DNA from: an uncultured Planctomycetales bacterium
Lineage (GTDB): Bacteria > Planctomycetota > Planctomycetia > Pirellulales > Thermoguttaceae
Assembly (NCBI GenBank): GCA_937889015.1
Contig: CALARR010000018.1
Location: 1-45,828, forward strand
Reading direction: 5' to 3'
Length of the DNA: 45,828 nt
A model generated the notes under the pieces. It saw only the letters and a program-made list of their open reading frames with translations, searched no databases and was not told the origin of the DNA. Positions within the stretch are counted from its first letter, which is position 1. Every line of letters begins with the position of its first letter. This document shows positions 31,110-41,444 of the stretch, piece after piece. The position numbers and the translations under genes are program-made.

Positions 31110-33212
31110 ATGATGTCTTCGCTGCTGCGTGGGGCGATCGCCGGGGCTTGCCTGGCCTGCATTTTGCCGTCGGTAGGGCAGGCCGCCGACTTCTACGTCG
31201 CTCCCGACGGGAACGACTCGGCTGCGGGAACAGCCGAGCAGCCCTTTGCGAGCTTTGCCAGGGCTCAGAAGGCCGTCTATGACCGGCGCGAGCGGGGCGA
31301 GGTACAAGGGCCGACTACGGTCGAGTTTCGCGGAGGCCTGTACGAACTGGCGGAGCCGATCCGCCTGCAATCGCACAACTCGGGCAAGGCGGACTCGCCG
31401 ATCGTCTATCAGGCGGCGGCAGGGCAACGGCCCATCCTTAGCGGCGGGCGGCGAATCACGGGGTGGCAGGTCGGCCCCGACGGACGCTGGCGCACCCACC
31501 TGGCCGAGGTGAAAGCGGGGCAGTGGAGTTTCCTGCAACTGTTTGTGGGCGATCAGCGACGCTATCTCACGCGGCTGCCCAAGGAGGGCTACTTCCACGT
31601 AGCCGACCACGTCAAGCCAGCGCAGGGTGACAAGGGGTTCACGCAATTCGTCTATGGTGAAGGCGATCTGAATCCGAATTGGGCCAACCGCGCGGATGTG
31701 ATTGTCGACGCCTTTCACACGTGGTCCACTTCGATGATGCGGATCGCGCAGATCGATCCCGAGAAGCGGCTGTTGACGTTCGGTGGGGCCACGCGCGGCA
31801 CGGCGTGGTGGACCGCATATGCCAAGGGCAATCGCTACCGAGTGCTGAACGTGAAGGAAGCCTTGAGCGAGCCCGGCCAATGGTACCTGGACCGCCCCAG
31901 CGGCGAGTTGACCTATATTCCCATGTCCGGCGAGGACCCGGCCCGAACCGTGGTCGTGGCCCCGCGTCTGGAGACGCTGGTGCTGTTGGAAGGAGATGTG
32001 GCCGGGCACCGCTGGGTCGAACATGTGCAGTTCCGCGGTCTGACCTTCGCGCACAGTAACTGGAGCCTGGACGCGGAGGGCATCAGCATGCCCCAGGCGG
32101 CCACCGGCGTGGCAGAGGCGATCGCGGCCTTCGGTGCTCGCAACGTCACCTTTGACGGCTGTTGCGTGCGGCATACAGGCGGCTACGCGTTGGGCTTCGG
32201 CATGGGCTGCCGCGACAACGCCGTGCGCAACTGCGAGTTGTTCGACCTGGGGGGCGGTGGGGTCAAGGTGGGCTACGCCGGGCGCGGGGATTGGAATCGC
32301 TCGCACGACGTTTCACGCGATCCCGAGGCCCTGCCCTCACACCACACGATCGAGAATTGCACCATCGCGCATGCCGGCCGGATCCATCCGTCGGCGGTCG
32401 GCGTGTGGATCGGCAAGAGCCCCTACAACAAGGTGCTGCACAACGAGATCTATGACCTGTACTACACGGCCGTATCGTTGGGTTGGGTGTGGGGTTACGC
32501 GCCCTCGCCGGCCCATCACAACGAGATCGCCCACAACCATCTGCACACCATCGGTCAGGGTGTGCTCTCGGACATGGGGGGAGTGTACTCGCTGGGCATC
32601 CAGCCCGGGACGACCATTCATCACAACCATGTGCACCACGTGCATTCATTCAGCTATGGCGGCTGGGGGCTGTACACCGACGAGGGTTCCAGCGACATCG
32701 TGCTCAGCGACAACCTGGTGCATCACACCAAGGACGGGGGGTTTGACCAGCACTACGGGCGCAACAACCTGGTGATCAACAACATCTTCGCTTTTGGCCA
32801 GGAGTGCCTGATCCGCCGCAACGACCGCCGCGACCGGCACACGTCGTTCACGTTCGAGCGGAATATCGTGCTCTGCGACCGAGGTTACGTGTTGGGCGGC
32901 GGCTGGGGCACCAGTGCGGAAAGCTACTACAAACTGGATCACAACCTGTACTGGCACGTTGAAGGTCAGTCGCTGATGTTCACCAAGGATTTGGACTTCG
33001 CCGCCTGGCAGGCCAAACACGGTCAGGACCGCAACAGCCTGGTAGCCGATCCGCTGTTCGTGGACGCGCCCGGCGGCGACTTCCGTCTCCGGTCCGACTC
33101 GCCAGCCATCGCACGACTGGGTTTCAAGCCATTTGACTACAGTCAGGCAGGCCGGACATCACCGCCCGTGATGACCAAAAACCTCCCGCCTGTGCCCAAG
33201 GCCTACGACTGA
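31110..33212 (+). CDS. Exported right-handed beta-helix protein (GH141-like)
   Basis: The 700-residue protein has a signal peptide (SSLLRGAIAGACLACILPSV then GQA) and a parallel beta-helix with repeated Asn/Gly/His strands. Opening motif DFYVAPDGNDSAAGTAEQPF, then EPGQWYLDRPSGELTYIPM, HVQFRGLTFAHSNW and a long helix (ENCTIAHAGRIHPSAVGVWI, HHNHVHHVHSFSYGGWGLYT). The EPGxWYLDR..G.L pattern is one I associate with GH141 glycoside hydrolases, so a role in cutting plant or algal glycans is plausible but not certain. It starts at ATG 31110, with GAGGGG six bases upstream; ATG 31113 is equally possible. It probably belongs to the neighbouring carbohydrate-degrading set. Confidence 0.8.
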   Translation: MMSSLLRGAIAGACLACILPSVGQAADFYVAPDGNDSAAGTAEQPFASFARAQKAVYDRRERGEVQGPTTVEFRGGLYELAEPIRLQSHNSGKADSPIVYQAAAGQRPILSGGRRITGWQVGPDGRWRTHLAEVKAGQWSFLQLFVGDQRRYLTRLPKEGYFHVADHVKPAQGDKGFTQFVYGEGDLNPNWANRADVIVDAFHTWSTSMMRIAQIDPEKRLLTFGGATRGTAWWTAYAKGNRYRVLNVKEALSEPGQWYLDRPSGELTYIPMSGEDPARTVVVAPRLETLVLLEGDVAGHRWVEHVQFRGLTFAHSNWSLDAEGISMPQAATGVAEAIAAFGARNVTFDGCCVRHTGGYALGFGMGCRDNAVRNCELFDLGGGGVKVGYAGRGDWNRSHDVSRDPEALPSHHTIENCTIAHAGRIHPSAVGVWIGKSPYNKVLHNEIYDLYYTAVSLGWVWGYAPSPAHHNEIAHNHLHTIGQGVLSDMGGVYSLGIQPGTTIHHNHVHHVHSFSYGGWGLYTDEGSSDIVLSDNLVHHTKDGGFDQHYGRNNLVINNIFAFGQECLIRRNDRRDRHTSFTFERNIVLCDRGYVLGGGWGTSAESYYKLDHNLYWHVEGQSLMFTKDLDFAAWQAKHGQDRNSLVADPLFVDAPGGDFRLRSDSPAIARLGFKPFDYSQAGRTSPPVMTKNLPPVPKAYD

Positions 33213-33389
33213 GGCGGCAGGGCCGCCAGCCGGAGCGAACTGCCGGGCGGCAGGGCCGCCAGCCGGAGCGAGCTGCCGCTCGAGGTGTGTTGGGCCGCTT
33301 CCGCTGGTCGCGGCGGGTTTTGCCAGGAAGACGGCAGCCTCGTGTTGGTCGTTCATGGGCGGCTGTGCCGCCAAGCGGAGCGAACTGCA
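33213..33389 (+). repeat. Three-copy GC-rich repeat after the beta-helix gene
   Basis: Copies at 33213-33244 and 33245-33277 share GGCGGCAGGGCCGCC followed by AGCCGGAGCGAACTGCC; the first half is itself a palindrome (GGCGGC-AGG-GCCGCC). A third, more diverged copy is at 33358-33389. The first starts one base after the beta-helix stop, so the palindrome could act as a terminator. They precede the DUF1559 promoter at 33397. Confidence 0.75.
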
Positions 33390-33396
33390 GCGGTGC

Positions 33397-33426
33397 TTGA
33401 CACAGACGACCCGGAAGTGGCAGAAT
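33397..33426 (+). promoter_or_regulatory. Promoter of the DUF1559 lipoprotein gene
   Basis: A perfect TTGACA (33397-33402) and CAGAAT (33421-33426, four matches) are 18 bases apart, about 135 bases before ATG 33560. It abuts the third repeat copy. Confidence 0.5.
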
Positions 33427-33559
33427 CGGGGCAGGTCTCGTGAGGCGGACCGCTCTTGTCGATGCTGGCGTTGTCCGTGCCTGTCTGTTCGTATGGCCGA
33501 GCGAAACCGAGCCGGCGAACCGTTTGGGGAGCGGCTCTCAGTAACCGTGGAGGTGTGCT

Positions 33560-35503
33560 ATGCCCCAGGTCCATAGCGGTTTGCCACTACCATCTCGGGT
33601 GATGTGTTCTGGGGGCTTGGTGTTGGCGCTGGTGTTGGGGTGCCTGACGGGGCTGTCGGGCTGCGGGGGCGACCAGTCGGCGGAGCCATCTCGGCGCGCA
33701 CCGCGCAAGCCTGTGGCCCCGGCGGAGGTCGCGGCCCCGGACGAGGAGCCGGATGAGAAGCGACCCGAGGCGGAGAAGAAGAAGGAGGAGGCTGGGTTGG
33801 ATACGGCCGGCAAGCCGATGGCCGAGGGGCAGTCGGCCGGCACGTCAGATCCGTTCAAGAAGCTTCCTAGCGAGGCCGAGGCGCAGCAGGCATCGCTGAA
33901 CAATCTGCGGACGATCGCCACGGCTATGCTGGCTTATCATGACAAGCATCAGCGGTTTCCCTCGCAGGCCGTCTACGGGGCGGGAGACAAGCCGCTATTG
34001 AGTTGGCGCGTGGAATTGCTGCCGCTGTTGGGGCAAGAGGAGTTGTATCGGCAGTTCAAACTGGATGAACCGTGGGACAGTCCCCACAACCGGCCCTTGG
34101 TGGCCAAGATGCCGCAGGTATACCACACGCCGCGCGGCCCGCTGGAGGACAAAACCTGCTACCTGGTGCCGGTGGGTTTGGGGACGATCTTTGGGCGACG
34201 CGAGAGCATGTCGCGAAACCTGATTGTGGATGGTGCTGAGAACACGCTGTTGGTAGTCGAAGTGTCATCCGAAAGGGCCGTGCCTTGGACCCAGCCGGAA
34301 GACTACCGCTACGTGCCGGCCACGCCCACGTCGGGGCTGGTCGGGCTGCGCAAGGGGGCTTTTCTGGCGGCCTTTGCCAATGCGGCGGTGCGCGCGGTGA
34401 GCGTCTCGTTGGGCGACGAGTTCATTCGGGCATTGTTCTCGACTCAAGGGCGCGAGGTGGTCGATCTGAAGATCTTGGACGGCAAACCGGGTGAGACGCC
34501 GGCTGTTCCGCCGGGAATGGTGGGGCAAGCGCTGGACGCCTTGGCCAAGGGACAGCAGAAGCTCGGTGTGCAGTACCTGCTGGCGGAAGCTGTGGTGCGC
34601 GCTACGCCCGACGTGCTGGACTCGGTGCGCTGGTCGCCGGCGTTGAAGCGGCCGGTGCTGGCGGTTCGCTGGGGGGTCTTCGTGCAGGGGCAGACGCCCG
34701 CGCCGCGTCCGGGCACGCCGGGCGCGGTGGCGGCTCAGACGGCGCTGCAGTACTGGGGCACTGCGGTGGGCGAGCCCTTGATGAGCAAGTTCGAGGAGTT
34801 GTTCGGCGCCGGGGGCTTTGGCAAGTGGATGATCAAGGCCAAGGTGGGGCCGCAGGTGGCAAATGTGCGCGCGCAGGCGCCGAATCAACCGGCGGGGCGC
34901 GTCACGTTCCGCGACCGCGGCCAGGTGATCCACGGAGGCCTGGCGTCGCCCAACCAGGGACGATTCGCGATCCTCACCGCGGCCGAACTGCCGGCGGCCG
35001 CCAGAACTGCGCTGAAGGACGGACTGGACGTCATTCTCGTGGTGTCGATCGCGATGAAGCCGGGCAAGTTGCGGGATGGCGTGCTGCAGGCGACGTCGAA
35101 CTGCACACTGCGCGTACATGACGTGCTCAAGGACAAGACTATCTGGTCTTCCAAGCCGGCAGCCAGTGGGGACAAACCGGACAGCAAGATCGCGCAAGCG
35201 GCGGCCGAGCAGTTGCTGAAGGAAACCACCGAGTTTCTGGAGGAGACGATGAAGCTCACGGAAATGCCGCAACTGACGCCGGAAGTCGTGCGAAGCCGGG
35301 CCGAGGCGCTGGCCACGCCGCCGTTTCCCAATCCGCTGCTGCCGCTGATGGAGCTGCGCTACTACGAGTACAAGAAGCTGCTGAAGCCGGCGGAGGTCTC
35401 GGCATTCTACGCCAAGATCGCTGGGCCGGATGATGGCCCAAGGCTGGCCACGGGCCCGGAGGAAGAACGCCTGAAGATCGTTCAGCGGTGGCTGAGTGAA
35501 TAG
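33560..35503 (+). CDS. DUF1559-type lipoprotein
   Basis: The 647-residue protein begins with a lipoprotein signal (VLALVLGCLTGLSGCGG; lipobox cysteine at residue 35), then a Pro/Glu/Lys-rich linker. The DUF1559 domain follows at about residues 110-310 (SLNNLRTIATAMLAYHDKHQ, YGAGDKPLLSWRVELLPLLG, YHTPRGPLEDKTCYLVPVG, AFLAAFANAAVRAVSVS). A long C-terminal region has no recognised motif. DUF1559 proteins are a hallmark of Planctomycetota; they resemble pilin-type proteins and their function is unknown. GGAGG lies six bases before ATG 33560. It ends 178 bases before the converging protease gene, where two repeat copies lie. Confidence 0.85.
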   Translation: MPQVHSGLPLPSRVMCSGGLVLALVLGCLTGLSGCGGDQSAEPSRRAPRKPVAPAEVAAPDEEPDEKRPEAEKKKEEAGLDTAGKPMAEGQSAGTSDPFKKLPSEAEAQQASLNNLRTIATAMLAYHDKHQRFPSQAVYGAGDKPLLSWRVELLPLLGQEELYRQFKLDEPWDSPHNRPLVAKMPQVYHTPRGPLEDKTCYLVPVGLGTIFGRRESMSRNLIVDGAENTLLVVEVSSERAVPWTQPEDYRYVPATPTSGLVGLRKGAFLAAFANAAVRAVSVSLGDEFIRALFSTQGREVVDLKILDGKPGETPAVPPGMVGQALDALAKGQQKLGVQYLLAEAVVRATPDVLDSVRWSPALKRPVLAVRWGVFVQGQTPAPRPGTPGAVAAQTALQYWGTAVGEPLMSKFEELFGAGGFGKWMIKAKVGPQVANVRAQAPNQPAGRVTFRDRGQVIHGGLASPNQGRFAILTAAELPAAARTALKDGLDVILVVSIAMKPGKLRDGVLQATSNCTLRVHDVLKDKTIWSSKPAASGDKPDSKIAQAAAEQLLKETTEFLEETMKLTEMPQLTPEVVRSRAEALATPPFPNPLLPLMELRYYEYKKLLKPAEVSAFYAKIAGPDDGPRLATGPEEERLKIVQRWLSE

Positions 35504-35520
35504 AGGCGAGGGGCGTCGTC

Positions 35521-35680
35521 TTCCAGCCGATCCCAGAACCTGTCGGCAGTTCAGTCCTGCTGGGCCGCCCGGCCTGGCTGGGGCGGTTGTGGGGTAGTTT
35601 CTGGAGCCGGTCCCAGAACCTGTCGGCAGTTCAGGCCTGCAGGGCCGCCCGAGGTGGCTGGGGTGGTTGTGGGATGGGTT
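35521..35680 (+). repeat. Intergenic repeat family, copies 3 and 4 in tandem
   Basis: The two 80-base units (about 35521-35600 and 35601-35680) share CCCAGAACCTGTCGGCAGTT, then TGC, GGGCCGCCCG, GGCTGGGG and GTTGTGG. Copies 1 and 2 are at 8255-8323 (inverted) and 9931-9975. They lie between the stop of the DUF1559 gene and the 3' end of the protease gene, matching the pattern of copies near gene ends. Confidence 0.9.
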
Positions 35681-35681
35681 T

Positions 35682-36419
35682 CTAATCTGGCCAGGATTCT
35701 TCGAGGTCGGTGCGGAGGATCTCGCGTTTCCAGTGTGCTTCATGGATCGGCCAGGCGCGCACGCGGCGGTTCTCTTCTGCGCATTGGGCAGGGCGGTCGC
35801 TGCGGTGCGCCTCCTGCCAGCAACGGGTCTCGATGCTCGATAGCGGCGGCCTGCGGCTACCACGGTTGCCGGCGCGGAAGGTGAGTTGGCGCTGATCGAA
35901 GATGGTCACCACCACGGGCGCGGGGAAGTCGAGCATGCGACGCGCGATCAACTCGTGGCTGACCGTGCGGTAGCGGGCTTTGAGCTCCAGCAGATCCCAG
36001 TCGCAGGCCGGTCCGTCGACAGCCAACCAGGCCTGGGGCACGAGCAGGTGGCCGGCCAGCCAGTTGGCCGCCTGTTCGCGCGCATTGGGGGTCGCTTCGC
36101 GCGGATCGACTTGGAGCGCCGCGAAGAGCCGCCAGACCGCGTGCTCGCCGACTTCGTGGGCCACGGCCCAGTGGCGGCGTTCGGCGCGCGGATCGGGTCG
36201 GAGCAGGATCGTGGGCACGAGCGTGCGCGTCCCGCGCGCCAGACGCACAAACCGTGCGCGCCCGGCCTGAACACCATCCAGGGCCACGGTGATTCCCAGG
36301 GCGCGCGCCAGTTGGAAGGCATCCACGGGCGGGCCGAGAATCCCGGCCTCGGCCAGCAATTGCGTGGCCAGGTCGTACACGGCGGCGGCCAGTTCTTCGG
36401 GAGCGATTTCGGGAAGCAT
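35682..36419 (-). CDS. ImmA/IrrE-type metallopeptidase (DUF955)
   Basis: The 245-residue protein has the zinc-protease motif HEVGEH (AVAHEVGEHAVWRL) with a downstream acidic segment (NAREQAANWLAGHLLVPQAW, the second zinc-binding region of the family). In other bacteria such proteases cleave phage-type repressors (ImmA) or regulate a stress response (IrrE). The N-terminus starts MLPEIAPEELAAAVYDLATQ, a typical helical lead. ATG 36419 follows a TTGCAT-N16-TATACT promoter (36450-36477) after about 30 bases without a visible binding site. The C-terminal end, about 70 Arg/Glu-rich residues, is not a known domain. No partner HTH repressor is adjacent, though one usually is. Confidence 0.75.
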   Translation of the reverse strand: MLPEIAPEELAAAVYDLATQLLAEAGILGPPVDAFQLARALGITVALDGVQAGRARFVRLARGTRTLVPTILLRPDPRAERRHWAVAHEVGEHAVWRLFAALQVDPREATPNAREQAANWLAGHLLVPQAWLAVDGPACDWDLLELKARYRTVSHELIARRMLDFPAPVVVTIFDQRQLTFRAGNRGSRRPPLSSIETRCWQEAHRSDRPAQCAEENRRVRAWPIHEAHWKREILRTDLEESWPD

Positions 36420-36449
36420 GGGCAGCTTGGCAAGTGTGAACGCATGTAC

Positions 36450-36477
36450 AGTATATCTCACCGAGGATCGGATGCAA
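36450..36477 (-). promoter_or_regulatory. Promoter of the protease gene
   Basis: On the minus strand TTGCAT (36477-36472) and TATACT (36455-36450) are 16 bases apart. Four and five bases of the two hexamers match the consensus. The leader before ATG 36419 would be about 25 bases. Confidence 0.55.
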
Positions 36478-36837
36478 GCGAGAAAGTGAGCCAACGGTAG
36501 CAGCGCGGCGCGCTGCTGGAGTGCATCGCGCAGATGGGACTTGTGGGGGCCGATGGCCATGGTTCCACGCTTGCGTGGCCAAGCAGTTGCAGGCTTCGGC
36601 ATGCCCAGAACAAGCGTGAGCCTGGCGCCCGACTGGATTGCATCGCGCCGATGACAACGGGTGTTGCTTAGCAACGTAGCAACGCACCACGTTCCGGCCG
36701 ACGTGTTGCTTGACGGAGCGGTTGATTCACAAGCTGTTGGGTGGAAAAGAGATACGCGACCAGACTGCGGTTCCAGTCGGTTTAACTCCATTGGACGGGT
36801 TGTTGCATCCGTTCAGGGGAGGTGGAGGCAAGATCTG
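36478..36837. other. Gene-free spacer
   Basis: About 360 bases without a supported gene between the protease promoter and the TerC fragment. It contains small inverted repeats, such as GTTGC (36663-36667) with GCAAC (36671-36675). Confidence 0.4.
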
Positions 36838-37203
36838 TCAGTGCGGTCCGTTCGCGCGACCAGGCGCGTGGCTGCCGTTGCGGCTCCCGGAGATCACCGA
36901 GGCCACCACGCCTGCGGCGAGCACGAGCAGGACCACGGCCAGGAGGTAGAAGTTGAAGTTCTTGCCGAGCAGGTCCTTGAGCCACTCGACCGAGAGCATC
37001 GTCAGGCCCACCAGGAGCAGCACCAAGGCCAAGGAGACCTTGAGGTAGCGGAACTTGTTCATCATGCCTGCCAGGGCGAAATACAGGGAGCGCAGCCCCA
37101 GGATGGCGAAGACTTTGCTGGTGAACACCAGGAAGGGGTCGGCGGTGATCGCGAAGATGGCGGGGATCGAGTCGACGGCGAAGATCAGGTCGGTGGGCTT
37201 CAC
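36838..37203 (-). pseudogene. 5'-truncated TerC-family membrane protein gene
   Basis: The frame encodes the C-terminal part of a TerC/Alx-type transporter: PTDLIFAVDSIPAIFAITA, LVFTSKVFAILGLRSLYFAL and KFRYLKVSLALVLLLVGL. The DSIPA motif is intact, but intact family members are about 300 residues and this begins at mid-protein. No upstream half is found; the frame instead runs into the antisense or the end of the hydrolase gene, whose TGA (37207-37205) is followed one base later by an in-frame GTG (37203). The fragment could still be translated, but lacks the first transmembrane segments. I infer a deletion or recombination that fused it to the hydrolase 3' end. Confidence 0.7.
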
Positions 37204-37204
37204 A

Positions 37205-39421
37205 TCACTTTTTCGGGGCCGAGTGAACTCGCTCCCGGGCGCCGGCGAGGGCGTAGACGCGTTCCAGGTCCTCGCGGTCGGGTTCGGTGGTTTCGAGCCA
37301 CAATTCGCGCGGAGCCAACAGGGCCAGGAGCTCGGTGCGATGCGCCAAGGCGCGGAGGCCCGGCACCACGCCATTCTGGCGGTAGCCTTGTTTCGGCGCG
37401 GGCGAGCCAGCTGCGGCGGCGACGGTTACGCTGTGGATTCGCCGGTCAAGGATTGCCGCCAGCAGGGCCACGTCATCCACCTCGCCCACACAGGAGACTT
37501 GTTGGTTGGTCCTCAGAATGACAGCGCCGCGGCAATCCCCCGCAAGAGTCTGCGAAACCGGTTTTGCGCGGCCGGGCTCTGGTGTGGGCTCGGCGCGAGG
37601 CGGGTCCGCCTCGGCCATTCGCTCCCATTGCTGCAGGGCGTCCAGGGATTCGAGCACATGGCTCACGTTGTAGGCCGTGGGCGAAGTGCCGAGCAGATAG
37701 GTCGTCTCCTCGAAGGGGACGCAATCCAGGGCGAGCACGGCTTTGCCGGCCGCCAGCCACTGGGCCGTGCGCGGACTTTCGAGGGCGCCCTGCTTGGTGC
37801 GGCTTTGGTGCAGATAGACGACCAGAGGGGGGTGTGTTGCGTCCTTGGGCAGGATCAGATAGGAACTCAGGCCCAGCAGTCCGAATTTCAGCTCCACCAC
37901 GCGCGCCTCACCCCGGGCCTGGATGCCCAGCACTTGCGGCGTGGTTGGCTGCGGTCGTTCGGGCAGGTTCAGGACTGCGGCGATCTGCGGGACCAGGGCA
38001 TCGCGGCGCGCTTCCCATTCGCGCAGGGAGCGCGGCGCGCGGAAGGCGGCGGCCAGTTCTTGTTCGCGTGCGGCCATCCAGCCGGCCATGCCGAATTCGG
38101 GCCGGGCCTCGTCGCCGAGGCTCAGGCAGCGGAGCGTATCGGCGGGCAAGAGCCGCACATCGCACCACGCGGCGCGTGCGTCGGTGAGGCGGCCGATCTG
38201 CCAGGACTTGTCGGCAAAGGGGCGTGGCAGCTCGGCCATCAAGGTGGCAGCCGGCGGTGGTTCGTCGGCCAGCTTGTCGATGTCGCCGGCCGCAAGGCGC
38301 GGGAGATCGAAATGCCGTTCGACCCAGGCCAGGGTCGTGCGGTTGAGCTGGAAGGGGTGGTGCCCGGCGCGGGGCGTGACGTGCAGCGCCAGGCAGTCGC
38401 CGCGGCCGAAGAGTTCGAACACGCGTTTGGCCTTGGTGATCGTGGTGCGGAGGAAGAGGTCGGGATACATGGGCGTGCGATCGGCTTCGCCGGCGGGGAC
38501 CAGGGTGGCGCAGGTTTCGGCGCCCAAGGCGAAGAGTTCCGCGTCGCTGGCCACAGGCAGCAATCCCACGGGTCGCCAACAGCAGCTCAATTCACCCACG
38601 ATTTCGTGGAAGTCGCAGGTCCAGGCGGTGGGGATGCTGAGCGTGATCCGCGGATCGACGGCCGTGGCGTACTCGGTCAGGGTTCCGCCCAGCGAATGCC
38701 CGGCGCAGCCGATGCGGCGCGGATCGACCTCGGGCCGGGAGCAGAGATAGTCCACGCCGCGCACGACGTCGTAGACCATTTTGCCGATGACGGAGATGCC
38801 CAGCGCCTGGCAGCGGTCGATGCGATGGTCCAGGCGGTGTCCGCGGATGCCCAGGCGGCATTTCTCATCGCGTTCTTCCTCGCCGATGGTGTCGATCACG
38901 AGGACCAGGCAGCCGGCGCGCGCGTACATCTGGCCGAAGTACTGATTGTAGGGGACGCTCTTGCTTCCGCCGTGTCCGCTGAGGCAGATGATCGCCGGCA
39001 AGGGGCCGGTCAGTCCCAAGGGGAGATAGAGGTTGGCGGTGACGCAGTTGTCGGCCTCAGCGCGGTAGACGATCTTCTCGATGGCGAAGTCGCCGCGGTC
39101 GATGCGGCCGAGGAGGCGGGGTTCGAGCGGCACGTCCTGTGGCGGAAACTGGAAGATGGCGCGAAGCTGTTGGCGGATGTCCCGGCTCGCGGCGCGCCAC
39201 TCCTGGCGCGAGGCGGGATAGCGGTCGTTGACCTGCCGCGCGGGACACTGGGCGGCACGTGCACGGAGGTGATCGTAAAACGCCGCGCGCACGGGTTCGG
39301 CGGCGTCCTGAATCGCGGAAGGGCGCGTGCCTTTTGACTCGCCCGCCACAATCGCCCGAACGGACAAGAGCGAAAGGGGCAACAGAAGGAACCAGAACCG
39401 CAAGCAGGTCGGACGAAACAT
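37205..39421 (-). CDS. Exported two-domain alpha/beta hydrolase (acetylxylan-esterase-like)
   Basis: The 738-residue protein has a signal peptide (LRFWFLLLPLSLLSVRAIVA) and a catalytic alpha/beta-hydrolase domain at about residues 100-370. The domain shows the oxyanion strand AIICLSGHGGSK, the nucleophile elbow GCAGHSLGGT (Ser near residue 243), and a late histidine in RAGHHPFQLNRTTLAWVERH. A second, hydrolase-like region (about residues 500-730; VVYLHQSRTKQGALESPRT) lacks a GxSxG elbow and is probably non-catalytic. The family includes deacetylases acting on hemicellulose. The start is ATG 39421, with GGGAGG eight bases before it. Its 3' end abuts the truncated terC. Confidence 0.8.
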   Translation of the reverse strand: MFRPTCLRFWFLLLPLSLLSVRAIVAGESKGTRPSAIQDAAEPVRAAFYDHLRARAAQCPARQVNDRYPASRQEWRAASRDIRQQLRAIFQFPPQDVPLEPRLLGRIDRGDFAIEKIVYRAEADNCVTANLYLPLGLTGPLPAIICLSGHGGSKSVPYNQYFGQMYARAGCLVLVIDTIGEEERDEKCRLGIRGHRLDHRIDRCQALGISVIGKMVYDVVRGVDYLCSRPEVDPRRIGCAGHSLGGTLTEYATAVDPRITLSIPTAWTCDFHEIVGELSCCWRPVGLLPVASDAELFALGAETCATLVPAGEADRTPMYPDLFLRTTITKAKRVFELFGRGDCLALHVTPRAGHHPFQLNRTTLAWVERHFDLPRLAAGDIDKLADEPPPAATLMAELPRPFADKSWQIGRLTDARAAWCDVRLLPADTLRCLSLGDEARPEFGMAGWMAAREQELAAAFRAPRSLREWEARRDALVPQIAAVLNLPERPQPTTPQVLGIQARGEARVVELKFGLLGLSSYLILPKDATHPPLVVYLHQSRTKQGALESPRTAQWLAAGKAVLALDCVPFEETTYLLGTSPTAYNVSHVLESLDALQQWERMAEADPPRAEPTPEPGRAKPVSQTLAGDCRGAVILRTNQQVSCVGEVDDVALLAAILDRRIHSVTVAAAAGSPAPKQGYRQNGVVPGLRALAHRTELLALLAPRELWLETTEPDREDLERVYALAGARERVHSAPKK

Positions 39422-39654
39422 GTTTCGCACCTCCCAGGTACAGTCGTTTGACGAATCGCCGCCGGTGTCCGGCGTTGCATCGCGGCTCGGATGGCGATTC
39501 TTGGTCGGCACGAGCGGCGGACGATGTACGAGCGATGCGCAGCGTCGTGGCAGACCGCGTTGGTGGCGGTGAGCATGCGGCGCTCGGCGGTGCGCCTGCC
39601 GTTGGCCGGGCAGGCCTACCTCGGGCCGTCACGGACCGGTGAAGGACTAGCGAA
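39422..39654. other. Gap between hydrolase and oxidoreductase genes
   Basis: About 230 bases. No gene or strong promoter is seen. Confidence 0.4.
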
Positions 39655-41229
<1,575 letters not shown>

Positions 41230-41444
41230 CGCGCCAGGTCCCTTCTTGTCGTTGGGGCTGGAAGGGGGCCGATTTCTACGGTCTCTTCAAGCCGCTGGTT
41301 TCCGTTGGGGCTCCAGTCTGATACGCCTCGCTCAGCATTTCCCCCCATGTTAGCCCAGCGGCATACGTGATTCCAGTTGTTTCACGCGGTTCTCCAGGAG
41401 ATTTGCACCGCCCTGGGAGAGTTCTGATCAGGCCGCGACTTGGG
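41230..41444. other. Gap between the oxidoreductase and GDPD-like genes
   Basis: 215 bases. No gene or strong terminator is seen. Confidence 0.4.

Noticed and set aside
34265..35863. Minus-strand 532-residue open frame
   Set aside because: It lies antisense to the DUF1559 lipoprotein and reads through both tandem repeat copies; the repetitive text in it comes from those repeats.
37055..39337. Plus-strand 760-residue open frame
   Set aside because: It is antisense to the alpha/beta hydrolase, has no binding site, and its composition mirrors codon position 3 of the real gene.
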